Of a DNA stretch of 64,000 nucleotides, positions 17,094 to 26,307 are shown one piece after another. The position numbers were made by a program, and so were the translations under genes. Under the pieces are notes generated by a model that saw nothing but the letters and a program-made list of their open reading frames with translations, had not been told where the DNA came from and ran no database searches. The DNA is from Thiorhodovibrio winogradskyi (lineage in GTDB: Bacteria > Pseudomonadota > Gammaproteobacteria > Chromatiales > Chromatiaceae): the NCBI RefSeq assembly GCF_036208045.1, contig NZ_CP121472.1, forward strand, positions 2,677,531-2,741,530, in the 5' to 3' direction. How positions within the stretch are numbered: position 1 is the stretch's first letter; the number at the start of each line of letters is the position of its first letter.

Positions 17094-19020
17094 GCAGCCC
17101 GAACACCACCGAGATCACCAGCGGTTTGATGGCATCGGCCTGGGTGCTGGTCTCGGCGAGCAAGGGCAGCAAGCCGGCGATGGTGGTCAGAGAGGAGATC
17201 AGAATGGCGCGCAGGCGCTGGCGGCTGGCCTGACCGGCGGCGGCGGCGGCGCTGAGGCCGCGCGCGCGATTGGCTTGGATGAACTGTATCAGCAAAATGG
17301 CGTTGTTAACCACGATCCCAGCCAGGGAGGCGGCGCCAATCAGCGATGGCATCGACAGATGGTAGCCCAGCAGCACATGACCCCAGATGGCGCCGAGGAA
17401 GGCCAGCGGGATGGTCAGCATCACCATCAGCGGCGCGGCATAGCCGCGAAACTGCAAGGACAGAATCACAAAGATGCCGAGCAGCCCGATCAGCAGCCCG
17501 CGCCGAATCGAGCCGCCGCTCGAAGCCGAGCGCGCCACCTGCCCCTCGAACTGGACCTGCACCTCGGGATGCCGGGCCTGAAAGTCCTCCAACCAGCGCG
17601 CCTTGAGATCGGCCACAATGGCCTGACCGCTGGCCTGCCGCGCATCGACCTCGGCCTGCACGGTCACCGTGCGCTGGCCGTCGACGCGGGTGATGCGCGC
17701 CCAATCGCGTTGCTCGCGCACCGTCGCCACCGCCGCCAGGGGCACGCGCGCGCCGTTGGCCAATTGAATGGTCTGTTGCGCCAGATCCGCCCGACTGTCG
17801 CGATCCGCCGCTGTCTGGCGCACCAGAATCTCGATCTCCCAGGCGCCGATGCGCTGGCTGGCGGCGATCTCGCCGAGCCAGGCGGCGCGCAACTGCGCGG
17901 CGATGCCCTCGGCGGTCAACCCCAGGCCGTGCGCGCCTCGGCGGCGAGCAGATCGACCATCACGGTGGCCACCTGGGGGCCGGTTTCGCGCGCGCCCGGG
18001 TGCTGGTTGAACCGGGTCTGAATGGCCTCGACCAGGGGCGCGCCGCCGGGTTGCGCGGGGCTGAGTTCGGCATCGAGCTGGCGCATTGCCGCCTCGACCT
18101 GCGCGGCGACGGCCTGGGTGCGCGCCAGCGGCGTGCCCTGCGGAAACAGCAGGCGCGCTTCGAGCACATCGCCCTCGATGTCGGGCATGGCCTCGCTGCC
18201 GATATGCCCGCCGGCAAAATAGCCAAGCGAGCCGATCAGCACCAGCAGCACCGCGCCGAGTACCGCATGGCGGGCGCGAATGGCAGCGTCGGCCAGTCGC
18301 CCGATGCGCTCGCGCAGCGCGTCAAAACCGCGCTCGATCAGCCGCCGCGCACGCGCCCAGGCGCGCCTGTTCCTCCGCCACCCATTGCTGTAGGGCGGTG
18401 AACACCCGCAGTGCGTCATCGCCCAGCCCCTTGCTGACCTCCAGCACCAGGGCACGCTCGCCATTGAAGCGCAGTTGCTCCTCGGGGCGCTCGCCGACCT
18501 CGGTGATGCGCGCGATCTCGCCCAGGGTCAGCTCGCCGCCGGTCGGCGCGGCCACCACCACCAGCTCGGCCAGCGACTCGGGCGAACGGCGCTGATCGGT
18601 GAAGCGCAGCAGCAGATCGCGCTCCGCGCCTTCCAGCAGGCCGAGCGGCACATCGACACTCTGGCGCGCGATCAGGCTCGCCAGGCTCTGCGCGGTCAGC
18701 CCATGCTGGGCGAGCACATCGCGTTCAACTTCCACCTGCCACTGGCGTTGGGACAGACCCTTGATCGCCACCTCGGCCACCCCCGGCAGTCGCAGCAGGC
18801 GCGTCTCCAGCTGCCGGGCCAGGGTTTCGAGCTGCGCCAGCGGCACATCGCCGGCCAGCGCCACGGCGGCGACCAGATCGCGTTGATGCAGGGCGCTGAT
18901 CACCGGCGTCTCGGCGCGCGCCGGCCACTCGCGCAGGGCGCGCACCTCGGTGTCGATATCGGTGCGAAAGCGCAGCGGGTCGCCACCCGGGGCCATGGTG
19001 GCGGTGGCGCGGCATCGGCC
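17020..19020 (-). pseudogene. Decayed RND (AcrB/MMPL-type HAE) efflux pump
   Basis: Pieces of one RND transporter in three reading frames. From 5' to 3': porter region (FRTDIDTEVRALREWPARAE...LEVSKGLGDDALRVFTALQQWVAEEQARLG), then a second-half fragment (RLIERGFDALRERIGRL...HIGSEAMPDIEGDVLEARLLFPQGTPLART), then the C-terminal half (LTAEGIAAQLRAAW...SLIGAASLAGIVVNNAILLIQFI...VLPALYVLLEEW). Missing are the N-terminal ~100 residues, the whole first membrane bundle (about 230 residues at ~18360) and about 100 residues at ~17930. The 5' end is replaced by a promoter-like repeat (19024-19110), and the 3' end meets an ArsR-rhodanese gene. Confidence 0.88.
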
Positions 19021-19023
19021 TCA

Positions 19024-19110
19024 TGAAAGACCGGGGACGGCTCAATCAGCAGTGGCCGAACCCCCCGCATTGGACACCCTGGGCGGTCCGCAGGCCTTGA
19101 CTCACGTCAA
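19024..19110 (-). repeat. Dispersed promoter-bearing repeat, copy A
   Basis: Starts TGAAAGACCGGG and ends in the FNR/Dnr-like box TTGACTCACGTCAA. It matches 20819-20904 in order and spacing (73 versus 72 bases between the landmarks) and more weakly a partial copy at 29187-29250. Here it sits at the broken 5' end of the RND remnant. Confidence 0.6.
19097..19110. promoter_or_regulatory. FNR/Dnr-type box (TTGAC-TCAC-GTCAA)
   Basis: A perfect 5-bp inverted repeat of the CRP/FNR superfamily pattern TTGAY-N4-RTCAA. It is now upstream of a decayed RND gene, so probably displaced from a former target. Confidence 0.55.
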
Positions 19111-19202
19111 GTGGAGTTTGCTTCCTGCGTTGGTGCGCGGCAGTGCAAGGCGGCTGAGTTGTCAAAGCGGGTTAAACGAGGAGGAACCTGTGTTACCTCA
19201 TC

Positions 19203-20792
19203 TCAAGACAGACCGAGGACCATCCAGCCCGTTCCGGCACAGGCGAACACGACCAGCCAGGGCGGCAGGGTCCAGAACTGGAGGGCGACCAACGCCAGCA
19301 AGGCCAGGGCGAAATCCGCCGGACCCTCGACGGTGCTCCGCCACACCGGCTGATAGAGCGCCGCCAGCAGCAGTCCGACCACGGCGGCATTGATGCCGCT
19401 GAGCGCGGCGCGCAGACGACCATGGTGGCGCAATCGGTTCCAGAAGGGCAGCACCCCGGCCACCAGGAGGAAGGAGGGCGCAAAGATGGCCAGCAGGCCG
19501 AGCAGCCCGCCCAGACCTCCAGCCAGCCAGCCGCCATCGGTCCCAAACCGGGTGGCCCCCAGAAAGGCGCCAAAGGTGAACAGGGGGCCGGGCAGCGCCT
19601 GCGCCGCCCCATAACCGGCCAGAAAGCGCTCCGGATCGATCCAGCCTTGGGTGACGAATTCGGCTTGCAGCAGTGGCAGCACCACATGGCCGCCGCCGAA
19701 GACCAGGCTGCCGGCGCGATAGCTGGCGTCGATCAGCGTCAGCGCCTGAGTCGGCGCCAACACGGCAATCAGGGGCAGCCCAATCAGCAGGAGCGCGAAC
19801 AGCGCCAGCCAGGCCAGTCCAGCGACCGGACCGATGGGCGGCGGCGGTGCATCCGACTGGGCCGCCGGCGGCGTCGGTGCAAACAGGGCCGCGCCTATCA
19901 GGCCGGCAACCAGGAGCAGGACGACCTGCATCCAGGCGAACGGGATCAGCAGCACGCCACAGGCGGCGCCGGCCATCAGGGTCACGCGGGAGCGATCGGG
20001 ACAGAGGCTGCGTGCCATGCCCCAGACGGCCTGAGCGACCACGGCGACCGCCGCCAGCTTCAGTCCATGCAGGGCGCCCGCCGGGATGGCGTCACTCTGG
20101 TTCACGAGTCCCAGGGCGAGCAGGATCATGGCCAGGGCGGAGGGCAGCGTGAAGCCGACCCAGGCCGCCAGGGCGCCGGCATAACCGGCGCGGGTGAGCC
20201 CCAGGGCCATGCCGACCTGACTGCTGGCCGGACCGGGCAGGAACTGGCAGAGCGCCACCAGTTCCGCATAGCTTGCCTCGGAGAGCCAGCGTCGGCGTGT
20301 GACGAATTCAGCGCGGAAATAGCCCAGATGCGCGATGGGCCCGCCGAATGAGGTCAGGCCCAGGCGCAGGAAGACGAGAAAGATCGCGCCTGGATGACGG
20401 TCATCCGGGCGGGCTGGGGAAAAAAATAAAAGGTTCGGCGCCTGCCGCAACTTATCCAGCACATGCCGCAAGGCAATCACGGGATGACGCCAGAGCATAC
20501 GCGGCCCAGCATAGCGCATTACCGCACGCACCTGCTCGCGCCGCACCGCGCTGTAACAATGCACACTGCAGCGGTTACACGCCGGCTTGGCCTCCTGGAA
20601 GGGGCAGCTCGCCAGGCGCTGCTCGGCATAGACGCGCAGCCCCTCGCACGCGGCGCACAGGCCATGGCGGGCGCCGTGATGATCGCGACAGTAAAGCCCC
20701 AGCATGGCGGCGATGGCGCGCTGTTCATGGCCGATGCGCGGGCCGGGACCGTCGACGGCGCTGGACTGGCGTGAAAAAGGACGCTCGGACAT
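19203..20792 (-). CDS. Fusion: nitrous-oxide-stimulated (NOSP) domain plus chromate transporter ChrA
   Basis: 529 residues joining two families usually encoded separately. Residues about 15-110 are the Cys-rich NOSP domain (MLGLYCRDHHG, LCAACEGLRVYAEQRL, CPFQEAKPACNRCSVHCY, VMRYAGPRMLWRHP). From about 130 a full-length two-half CHR transporter follows, with FLRLGLTSFGGPIAHLGYFR, GPASSQVGMALG and the second-half GGGHVVLPLLQAEFV...GAAQALPGPLFTFGAFLG. The reading frame is open throughout. The start at 20792 follows GGAG. An FNR/Dnr-type box lies about 100 bases upstream, as expected for a nitrogen-oxide-induced gene. The linker (LDKLRQAPNLLFFSPARPDDRH) may mark a deletion fusion. Confidence 0.85.
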   Translation of the reverse strand: MSERPFSRQSSAVDGPGPRIGHEQRAIAAMLGLYCRDHHGARHGLCAACEGLRVYAEQRLASCPFQEAKPACNRCSVHCYSAVRREQVRAVMRYAGPRMLWRHPVIALRHVLDKLRQAPNLLFFSPARPDDRHPGAIFLVFLRLGLTSFGGPIAHLGYFRAEFVTRRRWLSEASYAELVALCQFLPGPASSQVGMALGLTRAGYAGALAAWVGFTLPSALAMILLALGLVNQSDAIPAGALHGLKLAAVAVVAQAVWGMARSLCPDRSRVTLMAGAACGVLLIPFAWMQVVLLLVAGLIGAALFAPTPPAAQSDAPPPPIGPVAGLAWLALFALLLIGLPLIAVLAPTQALTLIDASYRAGSLVFGGGHVVLPLLQAEFVTQGWIDPERFLAGYGAAQALPGPLFTFGAFLGATRFGTDGGWLAGGLGGLLGLLAIFAPSFLLVAGVLPFWNRLRHHGRLRAALSGINAAVVGLLLAALYQPVWRSTVEGPADFALALLALVALQFWTLPPWLVVFACAGTGWMVLGLS

Positions 20793-20818
20793 GGCTTCGC
20801 GCTCCAAAGGTCGCATCC

Positions 20819-20904
20819 TGAAAGACCGGGTTCGGCTCAATCGGCAGTCAGCCAAAACCCCTATTGAAGGCCCAGGGCGGCGCGCGAGCATTGACTCACG
20901 TCAA
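20819..20904 (-). repeat. Dispersed promoter-bearing repeat, copy B
   Basis: The 5' leader and promoter region of the NOSP-ChrA gene. It shares TGAAAGACCGGG...GGCTCAATC and the terminal TTGACTCACGTCAA with 19024-19110, and about 60 bases (CGGCAGTCAGCC to the box) with 29187-29250. Confidence 0.6.
20891..20904 (-). promoter_or_regulatory. FNR/Dnr-type box upstream of NOSP-ChrA
   Basis: TTGAC-TCAC-GTCAA, perfect 5-bp arms, about 100 bases before the NOSP-ChrA start codon. Matches the NO/oxygen-responsive FNR/Dnr site pattern seen at five other places here. Confidence 0.65.
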
Positions 20905-21098
20905 GCGGGGCCAGCAAAACAGGGAGCGAAATCCGCAGAGCAAGGCCCGCGGCAACTCAAGACGGCTGAGCGGTCGAACTGGGTTAGAGTTAGACTGACG
21001 GACCAGTGAATCCAGGCGTCAAGCCCGCCCAATCGATCCCGAGGCGCTACGCGGCAGCTCGCCCTATCACCAAATTGAGCACGTTCCTCTGATAGCCT

Positions 21099-21127
21099 TT
21101 GAATTCGTGCGGCACGAAAACTATACT
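21099..21127 (+). promoter_or_regulatory. Sigma70 promoter with internal palindrome for toxin-antitoxin pair
   Basis: TTGAAT (21099-21104), 17 bases, TATACT (21122-21127). The spacer holds a perfect palindrome TTCGTGC-G-GCACGAA (21104-21118), the expected place for autorepression by the antitoxin encoded 27 bases downstream. Confidence 0.7.
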
Positions 21128-21153
21128 ATCGTGCAAACCTATCGAGGATCGTC

Positions 21154-21438
21154 ATGATGGCAGTCACCGCACAGGTGCCCACGGTCAAGGTCGTGGGCGC
21201 TAATGGACAAATATCCTTGGGCAAGCAGCACGCCGGCCGCCACGTCTTGGTTGAAGAGCGTGAGCCAGGGGTTTGGATCGTGCGCACCGCCACGGTCATT
21301 CCCGACAATGAGCACTGGCTGCACGAGTCACCGGCAGCCGCTGATCTGCAAGCAGCCATGAACTGGTCGCTCAGTCACCCGGCGTCGGATAGCGACATTG
21401 ATGCCACGCTAACCCGGCTTGGTCATGACCAGACCTGA
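21154..21438 (+). CDS. Antitoxin (AbrB/SpoVT-like)
   Basis: A 94-residue protein with an N-terminal swapped-hairpin-like segment (VPTVKVVGANGQISLGKQHAGRHVLVEER), typical of AbrB/MazE-like antitoxins, and an acidic C-terminal tail (LSHPASDSDIDATLTRLG). It overlaps the toxin gene by 14 bases. A palindrome in the promoter suggests autoregulation. It neutralises the toxin that follows, by analogy with such pairs. Confidence 0.75.
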   Translation: MMAVTAQVPTVKVVGANGQISLGKQHAGRHVLVEEREPGVWIVRTATVIPDNEHWLHESPAAADLQAAMNWSLSHPASDSDIDATLTRLGHDQT

Positions 21439-21745
21439 GTCCAGTGTCAGGCTTGACCTGAATAATCCGGTCTTCCAAGACCAGCTGTTCGCATTGCAAA
21501 AGGCTGAGCGGCACGCAGCACTGAATACACTGAAGAAGATTCGCCAGCTCACCTGGCAACAGGTCTATCGAGACCAAGGGCTAAAGTGGGAGAAAATCAC
21601 CAGCATCAGGCCGCCTGCTGGGATCGATGCCCTCTACTCACTGCGGATCACGCAAGCGCGTCGGGCGACGGCGTATCGGGACGGCGAGTTTATGCGACTG
21701 CTCACCATTGCGCCTGACCATGATGCCGCCTATGGAAAGAAGTGA
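21425..21745 (+). CDS. Toxin of type II pair (RelE/ParE-like)
   Basis: A 106-residue basic protein that begins inside the antitoxin gene. The pattern FALQKAERHAALNTLKKIRQLTWQQVYRDQGLKWEKI and the later LYSLRITQARRATAYRDGEFMRLLTIAPDHDAAYGKK (Arg-rich strand, then HDxxY) fit a RelE-fold mRNA interferase-like toxin. ATG 21425 is preferred over the TTG 6 bases earlier. The exact target is unknown. Confidence 0.75.
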   Translation: MTRPESSVRLDLNNPVFQDQLFALQKAERHAALNTLKKIRQLTWQQVYRDQGLKWEKITSIRPPAGIDALYSLRITQARRATAYRDGEFMRLLTIAPDHDAAYGKK

Positions 21746-21751
21746 GATGCC

Positions 21752-22095
21752 CTAAGCTATCCACCCGGAGGATTTCTGGGGACGCCCGCGCGCAATGACA
21801 ATGCCGTATTCGGCCAACAACCCTCGGATCTGATTGACCAGTGCCGTGCGCTGGTCAATGACCATTGAGCGTATGCGGTGGGTACCCTGGATATCTTGCT
21901 GTTCAACCTTCTTGATGGAAACGAACAATTGACGCGGGCCCCTGTTCTGACTAGACGCGGCTTCGCAAATCGCCTCGGCATCGGCCGCGTCGTCGTTCTT
22001 GTTGGTTTTCACAAGGGGCTTCACATGCTGCGGGGCGATCAGCACCACTTCATGGCCGAACCCCTGGAAGGTGCGCGCCCAGGGCCTTGATCATA
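21752..22095 (-). pseudogene. IS110-family transposase remnant (DEDD domain fragment)
   Basis: A fragment with FGHEVVLIAPQHVKPLVKTNKNDDAADAEAICEA and VEQQDIQGTHRIRSMVIDQRTALVNQIRGLLAEYGIVI, the N-terminal DEDD RuvC-like domain of IS110 transposases. The first residues and the whole C-terminal Ser domain are missing. It marks the left side of the Wadjet island. Confidence 0.85.
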
Positions 22096-22253
22096 AATCG
22101 GGTTATTGGGGACAGGCCAAGATTATTCAGTAATTCAAGGCCAACTGGCGCCTGCCGGGCGTCAGTTAATGAAAAAGGGTGCTTCACTGTCAGGGACAGA
22201 CCGCATTTTTAGGCAGGACAGAAACAACGCATCATCTTAAGTCGGTGGACCAC

Positions 22254-22537
22254 ATGAAACCCAAGGTTTACCTCGAAACCTCGGTCGTCAGCTACCTGAC
22301 AGCCCGTCTAAGCAAGAATGTGATTGAAGCAGGTCATCAGCAAACCACCTGCCAATTTTGGGATAGGCGCAACGATTTTGCTCTTTTCGCATCGGAGCTT
22401 GTGCTTACGGAAGGAATTGCCGTCATATCGCCAACCCGGAAATCCAAGCCAAAATTTCCGAGAACTTCCAGCGTAAAGGTCTATTGTTGCCGTTTCTTTG
22501 TCCGCCAGAAGAGCTTATCGGAGGAGAAGATGAGTAA
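22254..22537 (+). pseudogene. PIN-domain toxin remnant and C-terminal scrap of a partner protein
   Basis: 22254-22400 encodes the start of a PIN-domain protein (MKPKVYLETSVVSYLTARLSKNVIEAGHQQ, with the first catalytic acid in LETSV), then breaks. 22433-22537 in another arrangement encodes NPEIQAKISENFQRKGLLLPFLCPPEELIGG, which resembles the C-terminus of the small proteins that often sit beside such PIN genes. Neither part is functional. The intergenic bases before it (22096-22253) hold only short mobile-element-like repeats. Confidence 0.6.
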
Positions 22538-22578
22538 GAACATTGTTCAAGCAGTTTCTCCGTGACGCAAGGATTCGC

Positions 22579-25500
22579 ATGCCTAGCCTAAACCGTATCA
22601 TCCTGATCAACACCCATCTCCATGGCGTCGTCGAACTGCTCGTCGATGGCCACACCAATATTTGCGGCACCAATGCCTCGGGTAAGACGACCTTGCAGCG
22701 CTTGGTGCCGGTTTTCTATGGCGAATATCCCAGCCGGGTGGTGCCATCGACCCGCGACAGTTTCGAGCGCTGGTATCTGCCGACCGAGCAGAGCTTTATC
22801 ATCTATGAATATCAGCGCATGGATGGACAGGCCTGTCAGGCTGTGCTGGCGGCGGCCGCGGACGGCAAGGGCGTCGCCTACCGACTGGTGCAGAAGGCAT
22901 TCGACCTGGCGGACTACACCCGCACCCGTCACGGCGACACGCTAAGCTGCTTTGGCATGGCGGAGTTCGGCCGGCGACTGAAGCAAGCGCAGGTGAGCGC
23001 GACCCGCTTGCTCAATACGCGCGAATACCGCGCGATCCTGCAAAATGACCGCGTTCAACTGGCTGCGGGCGCCAACAGTGGCGAGCTGCGCGCCTTCGCC
23101 CGCGAGTTTTCTCTGTGCGAGCCCGGTCAGACGTTGCGCCATATCGAGAAACTGACCCAAGCGGTGCACTCGCGCGAGGGCAAGATGGAAACCGTGCGTT
23201 CCATGATCGCCGCTATTTTGGAAGAGGACGGGGTCAGTCCGCCAACCTCCGGCCTCAAGCTCCAGCGGGTGGATGACTGGATGCGCGAAAGCCGGCTGAT
23301 TCAGGGATTCGACGCCATGCGCCCGACGTTCGAGCAACTCGAGCGCGAGCACCAGGAGTTGCTGGCTTGCGAACGGCGTCTGAGCGGGTTGCGGCTCGGC
23401 TATCGCAGCGATGAGCCGCGCCAGCAACGCCTGATTGAACAAAGCGAGGAGGCCATCGCGCACATGGACGCAGCGCTGCATCAGCTCGAAGAGCGGTGGA
23501 CGCAGCAGCGTGATGATATCAACCAGCAGCGTTCCGCCAGCCAGGGCGAGATCACCCGCGACGAGGGCGAGCTGGAGCAAATCGAACAGCACTACCAGCG
23601 CTTCCTGGAGGCCGACATCGAGCAGGCTAGGGCCGACCTGGAGCAGGTCGGCACTTGGCGCGAGGATCTGGAGAATCTGCGGGAACGGCTGCGTTTGCTC
23701 ACCGGTCAACATCAGGATGTGGAACTCGACTATCTGGAGCGCGGTCAGCGGATTAAGGATCAGCGCGAGCGCCAGCTCGACGCGCTGCGCGAGCAACAGA
23801 CGGTTTTGCAAGACCAAAGGACTGACCAGCTCGAACAGCAAACCGCCGAGTTCAGCGCCTTGCACCAACGCCAGCAGGCGGAAATGGAGACCGGACAGGA
23901 AGACTTCCGCGAGCGGGACATCCAGCTTGGCCTGGAGCGCCAACGCCTGGAGACCCAGATCGAGAGCGCCAGTTACACCGACGACGAGCGTCAGTCGCTC
24001 GCCATTTTTGCGCGACGCCGCGAGCAGGCGGAGACCGATGCCGACGCAGCCGATGCCGAGGTGCGCAGACTCGAAGGCAGGGAGCAGCAGCAACTGCGCC
24101 AGCGCGATGACGCCGATGCCGCTCTGCGCACCGCGCGGCGCCAGGTCGAGGTGCGCCAGCGCGAGCTGGACGCGGTGCAGCGTCTGCTTTTTCCCGGCCA
24201 GCACAGCCTGCTGGAATTTCTGCGCCGCGAGCAGCCCGATTGGGAGACGCGCCTGGGCAAGCTGATCGACCCCGCGCTGCTGCAACGCGCCGATCTTAAG
24301 CCGACGCTGGCCGAGTCGGCGCAGGATGCCGCCTTCGGCCTGCAATTGGACCTGGCGGCCATCGACACCCCGGAGCATGCGGCCTCCGAGCAGACCCTAC
24401 GCCAGCGCCTCCAATTGGCCGAGGATGCCAAGCAGGATGCCGACAATCAGCAACAGGCGGCAGAGCAGCAGCTTCGCGAGCACACCGGAGCCTTGGAGAC
24501 CTTGCAGCGCAAGCTGACAGTCGCACGCACCGAGCGAGACAATCGGCGCGACGACCTGCGCCGCATCCGCGAGGAGCATGCCACGGAGCAGAGCCGGATC
24601 AATGAGGCATTGAGCGAGCGCAAGCGCAAGGATCGTCAGGCGCTGACGGACCTGATGACGCGCATCCAGCAACTGGCGAGCGAGCGCGAGCAGTGGCGCG
24701 AGGAGATTCAGTCCCGACACCATGATGCCACGCAGGAGCGCAAGGCCCATTGGCAGCAAGTGATCGGGCGCATCGACAGCGAGCTCCAACGCCAGCGTGC
24801 CGCGATTGAGGAACGCAAGCAACAGGCCCAGAACGAACTCGACGCCTGCGAGCGCTGGTACCAGGGGGAATTGAAATCCCGTGGTGTCGATGAGCAGGCC
24901 ATCATGGCGTTAAAGCAGCAGATTCGCCAACTCGATGCGCGCATCGAGCGCGGCGAGCGGCGCCGCTCCGAGGTGCTGCGCTATGACGACTGGTATCAGC
25001 ACAGTTGGCTCAAGCGCAAACCGGCGCTCCAACAAGCACTCGATGACAACCGGCGGCGCGCCGCCGAATTGGACCAGGAACTCAAGGCGGCCACCAGCGC
25101 CTTCAAGACCGAACGCGCCCGACTGCACGCCGAGCGCGCCCAGACCAAGCAGCGCAAAGACGAGGCGCACGAGCAGCTCACGCGGCTCAAGGTCCTGCTG
25201 CGTCGCTTGGGCGAGCTGAAGCTGCCCGCTGACGGCGCCCCGCCCGAGGGCGCGCTTGATGAGCGTCTGCGCCAGGGCGAGAAGCAGCTGTACGTTCGTG
25301 AACAGGCGCTTGATGCGGTCAAGTCCTTTGTGGAGCATTTCGATACACTGATCGCCAGCAATGCCGGCTCCAGCCTCGCGGAATTCTGGGAGCGCAGTCG
25401 TGCCGACTGCATGCTGGTTGGCGAGCGCGACATCCCCGCGCTGGACCACCGCAAGTTGGTGCCGCACTTGGAGCAACTGCTCAAGGTTCTGCTGCCCCAA

Positions 25501-26307
25501 AGCCTGACCGCGCTGCGTGAGCAGGGCCGGCTGTTCGGCATCGACCTCAATAGCTATTATGACGTGCTGGCCGATATCGACCAGCGCATCGCCACGCAGA
25601 GCGCGCGCATCACGCGCGAGGTGGCCGAGGACCTCTCCCTCGACGGCGTGTCGGACTCGGCGGTGCGCATTCGCTCGCGCATCACCGAGCTGGAGTTCTG
25701 GCCCGAACTCAAGGCATTCATCCGCGCGTTCCGCGAATGGCGCGATGACGACTTCAGCGGCCTCCCCGACGAGGGCTACGTCAGCAGCATGCGTCGGGCG
25801 CTGGACATCATCGGCCGCTCGGCGCAGAGCGGCGGCGTCGCCGGACTGCTGGAGATCGAACTGCGGCTGCGTGAGGGGCAAAGTGACCTAGTCATTCGCA
25901 CCGACCGCCAGCTCAATGAATCATCCAGCCACGGCATGGCCTATATGATCCTGTGCAAGTTCCTGCTCGCCTTCACTCGGCTGCTGCGCGGTCGCGCGCC
26001 GGTCACCATCCACTGGCCGATCGATGAACTGGGCACCCTGCACAATCACAATGTGAAAAAGATCTTCGACGCCTGCGCCGCCAACGACATTCGCGTGCTC
26101 GGCGCCTTTCCCAACCCGGACTCGGAGATTCTCGGGCTTTTCGCCAACCGCTACATCGTCGACAAGCAGACCCGCCAACTCCAGACCGTCAAGCCTCGCA
26201 TCGACGCCATTGCCGCCAAGTTGCGCCAACGCAGCGCTGGCGACCAGGGAGAAGTGGCCTCCAGCTCGGTCCATGCAGCGGACGTTCATCCAGAGGAGGG
26301 CCGCTAG
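22579..26307 (+). CDS. jetC: Wadjet/MukB-like SMC ATPase (JetC)
   Basis: A 1242-residue SMC-like ATPase, the motor of a DNA-loop-extruding plasmid-restriction complex. N-terminal head: Walker A GTNASGKTT (residues 30-38). Then long coiled coils, very rich in Gln, Glu and Arg (about 240-560 and 590-990), broken by a hinge-like segment near 540-600. C-terminal head: ABC signature NESSSHGMAYMILCKFLLAF and Walker B VTIHWPIDELG, followed by a D-loop/His-switch region. I start at the ATG 22579 after AAGGA. The stop is directly followed by the next ATG. Gene order SMC-kite-kleisin-TOPRIM and size fit Wadjet/MksBEFG systems; the subtype is not assigned. Confidence 0.9.
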   Translation: MPSLNRIILINTHLHGVVELLVDGHTNICGTNASGKTTLQRLVPVFYGEYPSRVVPSTRDSFERWYLPTEQSFIIYEYQRMDGQACQAVLAAAADGKGVAYRLVQKAFDLADYTRTRHGDTLSCFGMAEFGRRLKQAQVSATRLLNTREYRAILQNDRVQLAAGANSGELRAFAREFSLCEPGQTLRHIEKLTQAVHSREGKMETVRSMIAAILEEDGVSPPTSGLKLQRVDDWMRESRLIQGFDAMRPTFEQLEREHQELLACERRLSGLRLGYRSDEPRQQRLIEQSEEAIAHMDAALHQLEERWTQQRDDINQQRSASQGEITRDEGELEQIEQHYQRFLEADIEQARADLEQVGTWREDLENLRERLRLLTGQHQDVELDYLERGQRIKDQRERQLDALREQQTVLQDQRTDQLEQQTAEFSALHQRQQAEMETGQEDFRERDIQLGLERQRLETQIESASYTDDERQSLAIFARRREQAETDADAADAEVRRLEGREQQQLRQRDDADAALRTARRQVEVRQRELDAVQRLLFPGQHSLLEFLRREQPDWETRLGKLIDPALLQRADLKPTLAESAQDAAFGLQLDLAAIDTPEHAASEQTLRQRLQLAEDAKQDADNQQQAAEQQLREHTGALETLQRKLTVARTERDNRRDDLRRIREEHATEQSRINEALSERKRKDRQALTDLMTRIQQLASEREQWREEIQSRHHDATQERKAHWQQVIGRIDSELQRQRAAIEERKQQAQNELDACERWYQGELKSRGVDEQAIMALKQQIRQLDARIERGERRRSEVLRYDDWYQHSWLKRKPALQQALDDNRRRAAELDQELKAATSAFKTERARLHAERAQTKQRKDEAHEQLTRLKVLLRRLGELKLPADGAPPEGALDERLRQGEKQLYVREQALDAVKSFVEHFDTLIASNAGSSLAEFWERSRADCMLVGERDIPALDHRKLVPHLEQLLKVLLPQSLTALREQGRLFGIDLNSYYDVLADIDQRIATQSARITREVAEDLSLDGVSDSAVRIRSRITELEFWPELKAFIRAFREWRDDDFSGLPDEGYVSSMRRALDIIGRSAQSGGVAGLLEIELRLREGQSDLVIRTDRQLNESSSHGMAYMILCKFLLAFTRLLRGRAPVTIHWPIDELGTLHNHNVKKIFDACAANDIRVLGAFPNPDSEILGLFANRYIVDKQTRQLQTVKPRIDAIAAKLRQRSAGDQGEVASSSVHAADVHPEEGR

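Noticed and set aside
22942-24378. Minus-strand open frame of 478 codons opposite jetC
   Set aside because: Antisense shadow of the coiled-coil region of the SMC gene; Leu/Ala-rich with no domain.
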